Source: Dialister sp. UBA7295 (lineage in GTDB: Bacteria > Bacillota > Negativicutes > Veillonellales > Dialisteraceae). Taken from it: a stretch of DNA of 19,926 nucleotides. The stretch is taken from assembly GCA_002471975.1 (NCBI GenBank), contig DKQZ01000017.1, positions 1 through 19,926 of the forward strand, in the 5' to 3' direction. Under the pieces are notes generated by a model, which had not been told where the DNA came from, searched no databases, and was given only the letters and a program-made list of their open reading frames with translations. A program made the translations under genes and the position numbers. Within the stretch, counting starts at the first letter, position 1. Each line of letters opens with the position of its first letter. Positions 15,183-19,926 of this stretch are shown piece by piece.

Positions 15183-15673
15183 CCACCCCTTCGAGAAGGG
15201 GGCCGCGCATTTACCGATAGAGTCACTTAGCACGAGTAAGTTTCGTCAATCAGCCTCCTATGTGCCATGTAAATATCGGAGCGAATTACCGTACCGTCTT
15301 CATCGTAAATGTCTCAAAAGTCCCGCGAGCAGGCTTCCCCTCGGGGAAGCTGGCTGCGAAGCAGACTGAAAGGGCAAGGGATGAAATTCCCGGCTGCCTT
15401 TGGCCGCCATTCTTTACCTGCCCTCCCACCGACTTCGTCGGAGCTTTCCCGCGGGAGAGCCTTCCTGCTTACCGATATTCTCATCTGCCCCGAGTACCTT
15501 TTATCAATTAGTCTCATCTGTGCCGGCTGCCGAACCCTGCGCATGTATCTCTTTGCTCATTTTCGACTTGAACCGGCTTGACATCCTCCCGCACTTCGGG
15601 GGGCTCTTTCTCACCGATAGAGTCATCTGGCACAGGTACGTTTCGTCAGTTGATCTCGTATGTGCCATGTGAC
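15183..15673. repeat. Three diverged copies of a structured repeat
   Basis: Copies start with ACCGATA at 15213, 15471 and 15613 and run about 58 bp, ending near TGTGCCATGT or TGTGCCGGCT. Each follows a GC-rich hairpin (CCCCTTCGAGAAGGGG, CCGACTTCGTCGG, CCTCCCGCACTTCGGGGGG). In the third copy GTCATCTGGCACA and TGTGCCATGTGAC form an imperfect long stem. A further hairpin, CTTCCCCTCGGGGAAG, lies near 15337-15352. No open frame of substance occurs here. Confidence 0.6.
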
Positions 15674-15703
15674 TTTTGAAGCCGATGACATACGGAGCAT
15701 GCT

Positions 15704-15733
15704 AAAAGGCCCGCCATCGAAAGATGGGGGCCT
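15704..15733 (-). terminator. Rho-independent terminator of the DUF2284 gene
   Basis: On the minus strand AGGCCCCCATC pairs with GATGGCGGGCCT around TTTC and is followed by TTTT. It lies 83 bp after the stop of the gene at 15816-16376. Confidence 0.7.
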
Positions 15734-15739
15734 ATTTCA

Positions 15740-15769
15740 CTGATAACTATGAACTGAGAACTGATCACT
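15740..15769. repeat. Heptad tract (CTGANAA core)
   Basis: CTGATAA, CTATGAA, CTGAGAA and CTGATCA follow one another at 15740, 15747, 15754 and 15761. The same type of tract is at 19884-19906. It lies between the DUF2284 stop and its terminator. Confidence 0.7.
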
Positions 15770-15815
15770 TTTACAGTTTTTATGATAGAGTCTGCCTTAG
15801 CTATATAAAGCAGAT

Positions 15816-16376
15816 CTATTCGATCAGCACCATCCCATAGACAGACACTTTGTCCACGATTCCCGTAAATATGCCGGCATCGAAACCATTGTCTTTTGCC
15901 AGGGCGAAGACGTCGATGCCGCAGGCTTCGAGGGACGGCCTTGCTTCTTCGGGATGGATGCATTTTTTGAGATTGCATACTTTGCAGAGCCGGCATCTTC
16001 CTGCTTTCAGGGCGAAGGCTTTGTAATAATTCTTCATCATGGCCGCTTTTTCGACTTTCAGCAGGACCTGATGGAGACCATTGGTGATATCTATATCGAA
16101 CTGCTGCCAGTCCAGGCCTTTTTCCTTCGGGTATGGCATGGAGTACTGCACCAGAAGGCCGTCCTTGTATTCATCAAGGAAACGGTTCATTTCTGAAAGT
16201 GTGGGCGTGTAAGGCGGACAGCAGAGACTGTTTCCATACTGGGCGCAGCCGTACTGACACTTCATTCGGGGCCACTGGCCTCTCTTTACTTTCGTCACAT
16301 CCACCCGCTTCACAGCGGATGCGCCGGATGACAAAGCCAGTTCTTCCAGAAGTTTCCAGTTTTCTTCCGTTACCAT
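15816..16376 (-). CDS. DUF2284 cysteine-rich metal-binding protein
   Basis: 186 aa, cytoplasmic. An N-terminal cluster, C40, C44, C52 and C53, lies in KCQYGCAQYGNSLCCPPYTPT. A second cluster, C128, C131, C134 and C139, lies in GRCRLCKVCNLKKCIHPEEARPS, with C152 in EACGIDV. This is the signature of the DUF2284 family, predicted to bind metal or an iron-sulfur cluster. The biochemical role is unknown. The ATG follows AAAAAGGAGG. A TGGTACAAT extended -10 sits just upstream. It is transcribed alone towards its own terminator and diverges from the gene at 16508. Confidence 0.9.
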   Translation of the reverse strand: MVTEENWKLLEELALSSGASAVKRVDVTKVKRGQWPRMKCQYGCAQYGNSLCCPPYTPTLSEMNRFLDEYKDGLLVQYSMPYPKEKGLDWQQFDIDITNGLHQVLLKVEKAAMMKNYYKAFALKAGRCRLCKVCNLKKCIHPEEARPSLEACGIDVFALAKDNGFDAGIFTGIVDKVSVYGMVLIE

Positions 16377-16394
16377 AGACCCTCCTTTTTTCCT

Positions 16395-16403
16395 ATTGTA
16401 CCA
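16395..16403 (-). promoter_or_regulatory. Extended -10 of the DUF2284 gene
   Basis: On the minus strand the sequence is TGGTACAAT, with TACAAT as -10 and the TG of an extended -10. No clear -35 is seen. The ribosome binding site AAGGAGG begins just 6 bp downstream, so the untranslated leader is very short. Confidence 0.45.
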
Positions 16404-16454
16404 CGAGCCTGCTGAAAGTACTGTAATTTCTTCGTCACGACCATTGATGTTTCA

Positions 16455-16482
16455 TTGAGTTTCAATTAAAATAAAATATAAA
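16455..16482 (+). promoter_or_regulatory. Promoter of the TonB-C-like protein gene
   Basis: TTGAGT (16455-16460), a 16-bp AT-rich spacer and TATAAA (16477-16482). GAAAGG precedes the ATG at 16508. Confidence 0.6.
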
Positions 16483-16507
16483 TAGTGAAAATCAGAAAGG
16501 AAATACC

Positions 16508-17212
16508 ATGAAAAAACTGATTGCTTCTCTCACCCTTCTTCTTGCTTTAGGAAATACAGCCCTGGCCGCTCCCCTTCCGGAAGAGGGGACCTGGCTCAAT
16601 AAAGACGGATCTCTCGTGACCGCAGAGCAGGAGCAGCCTCCGCAGCTGGTAAAGTCAAAAATGCTTCCCGAGGATGCCAATGTCCATGAAGCGCTGAAAA
16701 TGCTCTCCCACTCTTCGGATACGGTATTACAGCTCACCATCAATGAAGATGGAGCCGTCACTCACACGGAACTGATTGAAAGCTCCACTTCTCTCATTCT
16801 GGACCAGTATGCCGCTTCTTCCGTAGAAACCTGGTCTTTCAAGCCGGCCATGCGGGGCGAAAAAGCAGTGGTTTCCCGGGCTGCCGTACCGATACACTTT
16901 ATTTCCGCCATGGTTTCCATCCCTGCCGCCCCGGTCAATCCGTTGATGAAGGATAGGAATGAGGATGTACGAGCTGCTTCCGAAAGAAATGGCCATCCCG
17001 TCATTCAGGTGAAAGCATACATCAATGGGGAAGGAAAAATGGAAGGCAAGCCGGAAGCGGTGAAGCCGGAAGGAAACAGGATTTCTTCTTCCGATTTCAA
17101 AATCCTTGGGAAATATGCGGAAGACTGCGTAAAGAAATGGACCTTCACCCCGGCACAGAACCCGGATGGCGAAGCGATCGGATCGGATGCTCTGGTAGAC
17201 GTACAGTTATAA
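16508..17212 (+). CDS. Secreted protein with two TonB-C-like domains
   Basis: 234 aa. A signal peptide (MKKLIASLTLLLALGNTALA) is likely cleaved before APLPEE. The first domain, about residues 40-131, has the TonB C-terminal pattern: PPQLVKSKMLPEDA, VLQLTINEDGAVTHTELIESS, LDQYAASSVETWSFKPAMRGEKAV and PIHF. A second, more diverged copy covers about 160-234: PVIQVKAYINGEGKM, KYAEDCVKKWTFTPAQNPDGEAI and LVDVQL. Unlike true TonB it has no proline-rich spacer and no retained N-terminal anchor, so it is probably a free periplasmic protein and not an energy transducer. It has its own promoter and a strong terminator. The partner is unknown. Confidence 0.85.
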   Translation: MKKLIASLTLLLALGNTALAAPLPEEGTWLNKDGSLVTAEQEQPPQLVKSKMLPEDANVHEALKMLSHSSDTVLQLTINEDGAVTHTELIESSTSLILDQYAASSVETWSFKPAMRGEKAVVSRAAVPIHFISAMVSIPAAPVNPLMKDRNEDVRAASERNGHPVIQVKAYINGEGKMEGKPEAVKPEGNRISSSDFKILGKYAEDCVKKWTFTPAQNPDGEAIGSDALVDVQL

Positions 17213-17228
17213 TATATATGTATATAAT

Positions 17229-17264
17229 AAAAAGACTGTGAAGCAAGCGCTCCACAGTCTTTTT
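17229..17264. terminator. Bidirectional terminator
   Basis: AAAAAGACTGTG (17229-17240) pairs with CACAGTCTTTTT (17253-17264). The A run before and T run after the stem make it work for the gene ending at 17212 and for a minus-strand gene ending at 17270. Confidence 0.85.
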
Positions 17265-17269
17265 ATTTC

Positions 17270-17494
17270 CTATCCTGCCAGGCTTTTCAGCCAGTCTGCC
17301 CGAAGGCATTCCCATTTTTGCCTTTTCTGTCCTTCTATTCTCCTCTGCTCAATATGACGGTCCCATCCTGCAAACCATCCTACCAGCCTGCATGCGCTCC
17401 CATCCTTCCATAAAACCTGCCATACTCCATCTATTTCAAATTCCGCCCGAAGGTGGAAATTGAAAGCATATATTTTCTGATTTATAAGTCTCAT
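17270..17494 (-). CDS. Possible 74-aa protein of unknown function
   Basis: The frame starts MRLINQKIYAFNFHLRAEF and is rich in Trp and Arg (FEIDGVWQVLWKDGSACRL, WECLRADWLKSLAG). It has no signal peptide and no recognised family. It ends 5 bp before the two-way terminator, which argues for a real convergent gene. Against it, no ribosome binding site precedes the ATG. Confidence 0.45.
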   Translation of the reverse strand: MRLINQKIYAFNFHLRAEFEIDGVWQVLWKDGSACRLVGWFAGWDRHIEQRRIEGQKRQKWECLRADWLKSLAG

Positions 17495-17550
17495 TCGTTA
17501 AAATGAACAGGCCTTTTGCATGGAACTCCCTTGGAGCCCCATCCCCTCAA

Positions 17551-17640
17551 CACCCGTTTCGGCGGAGCTTCCCCCGCCCCTGGACGCCGGAAAAAGCGGG
17601 GCGCCTTCACGGATCACGGACCACGGACCACGAATCACGA
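17551..17640. repeat. GC-rich hairpins and CAC heptad tract
   Basis: A GGCGGAGCTTCCCCCGCC-type hairpin region is followed by CACGGAT, CACGGAC, CACGGAC, CACGAAT and CACGACA, with CAC at 17608, 17615, 17622, 17629 and 17636. It lies just downstream of livK on the minus strand, and no classic terminator for that gene was found. Confidence 0.65.
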
Positions 17641-17678
17641 CAAACGATATTGACTCAATCAATCATCGAAGAAATGAC

Positions 17679-18833
17679 TCACACTTTCACTGCCGTATAT
17701 TTCCCTCCCTGTACTTTGAGGAGGACCAGGTCCACTTCGGGATCACCGGTATTCTTGAAGGTCATGGGGCCCACGGCACTTTCGAAATTCTTGATATTGG
17801 CAAGAGCGTCGCGGACTTTCTTCGAATCGGTGACGGTGCCTGCATTTTCCATGGCTTTGGCTGCCAGTTTTGCGGAAACGTAGGCGCAGGCAGCGAAGTT
17901 GTCCGGATCATGGTTGTACTTTGCCTTGAAATTCTTGATGAATTCTTTGGTGGCTTTGGAATCTCTGTCCGGGGACCACATGGAGGAAACGTAGACGTTA
18001 TCGGAAGCAGGGCCTGCAATCTTCACCAGTTCCGGGGAAACGAATCCGTTATCGCCCAGGACCGGCTGGTTCATGCCCATATCTCTCATCTTTTTCAGGA
18101 TGAGTCCGCCTTCCTGATAATACCCTGCCACTACGACTACATCGGGGTTCAGGTTATGAATCTTGGTGAGCTGGGCAGAGAAGTCCGTATCCTTATCAGC
18201 AAAGGTTTCGGTTCCTACGATTTCCACACCTTCATCTTCGAGGGCTTTCTTGAAAGTCTTGTAGGCGGAAACCTGATGTTCATTGTTATGAGAGTAGAGG
18301 ACCGCTACTTTCTTGTAGCCCAGAAGTTTATGGGTTTTCTTGACGGTCTGGGGGATATTCTGGGATTCGGGTACGCAGTTTCTGAACATGTAATCTCCGA
18401 TTTCGATGAGTCCTTCTGCCGTGGTCGCAGAGCCCAGGAGCGGAATCTTTGCCTGCTGGAAGAGGGGTCCGATGGCTTTATATTCGCCGGAAATCAAAGG
18501 TCCTACGACCAGGACTTTTTTGGCAGCAATCATTTTCTGAGCAGCTGCCACAGCCTGCTGGACATTTCCCTTGGTATCCACCATTTCCACATCCATTTTG
18601 ACTTTGCCTTCTTTATTGATTTCTTCGACAGCCAAATCGAGACCTTCTTTTTCTGCGATGCCATAGGAGGCGACCCCGCCAGTGACGCCATTGATGAAGC
18701 CGACTTTGGCCACTTTGTCTCCTGCGGGCGCAGAAGATTTATTTCCCCCGCCGCAGCCTGCAAGACCCGCACATGCTGCTGTCATCATAAAGCCGACGCC
18801 TGCCAGTTTCAGTAATTTTTTCCAGTTTTTCAT
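17679..18833 (-). CDS. livK: Branched-chain amino acid ABC binding lipoprotein (LivK type)
   Basis: 384 aa. The lipoprotein signal MKNWKKLLKLAGVGFMM ends in the lipobox LAGC, followed by a GGGNKSSAPAG linker. The mature protein is a periplasmic binding protein of the Peripla_BP_6 type: KVGFINGVTGGVASYGIAEKEG, DLAVEEINKEG, VLVVGPLISGEYKAIGPL, LGSATTAEGL, VAVLYSHNNEH, DVVVVAGYYQEGGLILKKM and SSMWSPDRDS. It should capture Leu, Ile or Val for an ABC importer. I chose the ATG at 18833 behind AAAGGAG, and a longer frame to 18869 would spoil the signal. No LivHMGF genes follow, so the transporter partners lie elsewhere. The T-box upstream ties its expression to uncharged tRNA, probably tRNA-Ile. Confidence 0.92.
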   Translation of the reverse strand: MKNWKKLLKLAGVGFMMTAACAGLAGCGGGNKSSAPAGDKVAKVGFINGVTGGVASYGIAEKEGLDLAVEEINKEGKVKMDVEMVDTKGNVQQAVAAAQKMIAAKKVLVVGPLISGEYKAIGPLFQQAKIPLLGSATTAEGLIEIGDYMFRNCVPESQNIPQTVKKTHKLLGYKKVAVLYSHNNEHQVSAYKTFKKALEDEGVEIVGTETFADKDTDFSAQLTKIHNLNPDVVVVAGYYQEGGLILKKMRDMGMNQPVLGDNGFVSPELVKIAGPASDNVYVSSMWSPDRDSKATKEFIKNFKAKYNHDPDNFAACAYVSAKLAAKAMENAGTVTDSKKVRDALANIKNFESAVGPMTFKNTGDPEVDLVLLKVQGGKYTAVKV

Positions 18834-18888
18834 ATTGATTTCTCCTTTGATGAAATAGCACATGTGCAATCTTCACTCTGCCGGGGTA

Positions 18889-18923
18889 TAAAAAAGCCTC
18901 TGCCTGCAATTGCAGACAGAGGC
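18889..18923 (-). terminator. T-box terminator 2
   Basis: On the minus strand GCCTCTGTCTGC pairs with GCAGGCAGAGGC around a short AATT loop and is followed by TTTTTTAT. It is the stronger of the two and lies nearest to livK. Confidence 0.88.
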
Positions 18924-18989
18924 GCAGTGCGCGGTACCACTCCGGTTTATCACTCCCGCCGCCAGAATCTATGCGGATACCGGATCATA

Positions 18990-19020
18990 TAAAAGCCCCT
19001 GTCCACTATGGGACAGGGGC
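18990..19020 (-). terminator. T-box terminator 1
   Basis: On the minus strand GCCCCTGTCC pairs with GGACAGGGGC around CATAGT and is followed by only TTTTATAT, a weak T run. Some read-through to the second unit is therefore likely even when tRNA is charged. Confidence 0.85.
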
Positions 19021-19226
19021 GAATTCGCGGTACCACCCTGCATTATACTCTGAAGGCATGGTCCAGTAACGGTGACTTCCGTCCTGATTTACTAAAGTTC
19101 AATCAGGAAGCTCGCGAGTGATAGTCCGCAGATTTTCCGCACCGGCTTTCACCATACGCCGGCTCTCTGGAGCATCCCATCTGTTTCCTTCTCGTTCACA
19201 GCATGTACTTGTTTGATGTGACTGTC

Positions 19227-19255
19227 ATGATACAGGATGGACATTGTTTTGTCAA
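19227..19255 (-). promoter_or_regulatory. Promoter of the T-box/livK transcript
   Basis: On the minus strand a perfect TTGACA (19255-19250), a 17-bp spacer and TATCAT (19232-19227) precede the T-box stem I by about 20 nt. Confidence 0.85.
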
Positions 19256-19294
19256 TAGGATTGCGACATGTTTGCAATTTTGGCATAACAACTT

Positions 19295-19310
19295 ATGATA
19301 ATGATTATAA
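19295..19310. promoter_or_regulatory. Fur-box-like palindrome
   Basis: ATGATAATGATTATAA resembles the iron-regulator operator GATAATGATTATC-type core. It is 40 bp upstream of the livK -35, which is far for direct repression. On the plus strand TTGCAA / TATGAT around it could be a weak promoter, but no gene follows in that direction. Confidence 0.3.
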
Positions 19311-19379
19311 CTCATTTTATAGGAAACGCTTTTGTTTCGGGAATATCGGGACTATCGGGAGTCATTTCGGGGCTATCGG

Positions 19380-19640
19380 GAAGGTGGCGGACTTTGGCCA
19401 CAGTTTTTGATTTGCCTTTGGCTCTCAATTGGCATGGCCCAGATAGTGCAGGAGGAATTGGGATTTAGGGATTGGGGATTAGGGAAGGTGGTGCCCTGCG
19501 GGCGCAAGTTTATATGGGGGCCTTCGGCGCTCATTTGGCATGGCTCAGATAGTGCAGGAGGAATTGGGATTTGGGGATTGGGGATTAGGGAAGGTGGCGC
19601 CCTGCGGGCGCAATTTAATATGGGCCTTCGGCGCTCATTC
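19380..19640. repeat. Tandem 106-bp duplication with GATT heptads
   Basis: GGCATGGC-C/T-CAGATAGTGCAGGAGGAATTGGG starts at 19431 and again at 19537, with near-identical sequence after each, including GGATT-type heptads, GGTGGYGCCCTGCGGGCGC and CCTTCGGCGCTCATT. A more diverged third copy of the second half lies at 19380-19430. It contains no credible gene. Confidence 0.75.
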
Positions 19641-19707
19641 CGCATGGATATGATTTCGCTCTAATTTGTGATTATCTTCTCACATACTGCCTTGTACCTG
19701 TAGTACA

Positions 19708-19800
19708 CCCCTTCACCCGCTTCGCGGGAGCTTCCCCTCAAGGGGACGCTTGGAGGATCGTGCTGTTTACGGTTATTCTCATTAACCATTAACCCCAATG
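19708..19800. repeat. Paired hairpins and ATTAAC heptads
   Basis: CCCGCTTCGCGGG and CCCCTCAAGGGG hairpins are followed by CATTAAC CATTAAC (19780-19793). The same hairpin style, CTTCG or similar loops with an AGCTTCCCC link, recurs near 15183-15462 and 17551-17600, so it is a dispersed intergenic family. Confidence 0.55.
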
Positions 19801-19883
19801 CACAATTTCCCGAAAATATGCTGCTTTGATTACAAATCATACAAAAAGGGCCTGCTTCACAATCTGATGCAGGCCCACATTCA

Positions 19884-19906
19884 CTATGAACTGTGAACTG
19901 ATAACC
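19884..19906. repeat. Heptad tract (CTGANAA core), second copy
   Basis: CTATGAA, CTGTGAA, CTGATAA and CC start at 19884, 19891, 19898 and 19905. It is the same family as 15740-15769. Confidence 0.7.
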
Positions 19907-19926
19907 ACAATCATGCACCTGCTTAG

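Larger units (their letters stand above)
18889..19210 (-). promoter_or_regulatory. T-box riboswitch with duplicated antiterminator
   Basis: Read on the minus strand, stem I has AGAGAGCCGG and GGTGAAAGCCGGT. A specifier strand between ATCTG and CTCG reads ACT-ATC-A, so the codon is probably ATC (Ile) at 19122-19120, with the usual purine after it. The T-box AGGGTGGTACCGCG is at 19039-19026. A second T-box, GGAGTGGTACCGCGC, is at about 18943-18929, with only about 50 nt between it and the first terminator and no room for a second stem I. TGGT in both fits a tRNA ending ACCA. Confidence 0.93.

Noticed and set aside
17520..18815. A 431-codon plus-strand frame opposite livK.
   Set aside because: It is a shadow of livK, which has a lipobox, ribosome binding site and T-box. 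The frame itself looks like reverse-complement coding.
19332..19664. A frame with repeated WGLGIREGG-type sequence.
   Set aside because: It is the translation of the tandem 106-bp duplication, with no ribosome binding site.

Overview
The window looks like a chromosomal segment of a Negativicutes bacterium, a Firmicutes lineage with a two-membrane envelope. A Dialister-like member of the Veillonellales is my best guess. A T-box riboswitch, strong AGGAGG-type ribosome binding sites and a lipoprotein ABC binding protein point to Firmicutes. A secreted protein with TonB-C-like domains points to a diderm. Coding regions look moderately GC-rich with C-ending codons, and the intergenic DNA is unusually long and full of repeats. 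The genus is an inference and is not proven here.

Layout. 1-243: repeat-rich intergenic DNA. 244-903 (-): histidine phosphatase. 904-1475: intergenic DNA holding a second, isolated copy of the CRISPR leader with a decayed repeat. 1566-2333 (-): secreted beta-rich protein of unknown function, with a terminator just after it. 2391-3800: gene-poor DNA with an interspersed element, a strong hairpin and a modular 57/41-bp tandem repeat array. 3875-4138 (+): small acidic protein. 4506-13886 (+): one collinear type III-A CRISPR-Cas locus, cas10/csm1-csm2-csm3-csm4-csm5-cas6-csm6, then after a structured 115-bp gap cas1-cas2. 13887-14787 (+): CRISPR leader and array with 11 repeat positions. 14788-15700: repeat-rich intergenic DNA. 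15816-16376 (-): DUF2284 cysteine-rich protein. 16508-17212 (+): secreted protein with two TonB-C-like domains. 17270-17494 (-): possible 74-aa protein sharing a two-way terminator. 17679-18833 (-): LivK-type branched-chain amino acid binding lipoprotein, preceded by a partly duplicated T-box (18889-19210) and a good sigma-70 promoter. 19260-19926: repeats only.

How the genes work together. Cas6 should cut the array transcript in its TCCCC/GGGGA hairpin and leave the 8-nt tag ACGAAAAC. Csm1-5 should assemble on the crRNA. Csm3 cuts target RNA, and Cas10 (HD and GGDD both present) cuts DNA and makes cyclic oligoadenylate. Csm6 (CARF plus HEPN) is the secondary RNase, and Cas1-Cas2 add spacers. 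All key motifs I looked for are present, so the locus looks functional. It is a conventional III-A system, and I see no unknown effector in it.

The less expected signals lie outside the cas genes: the duplicated leader that brackets the cas locus in direct orientation; a family of 7-bp-periodic tracts at about ten intergenic sites, one of which occupies a spacer position in the CRISPR array; the modular 57/41-bp repeat array; and the T-box with two antiterminator/terminator units.
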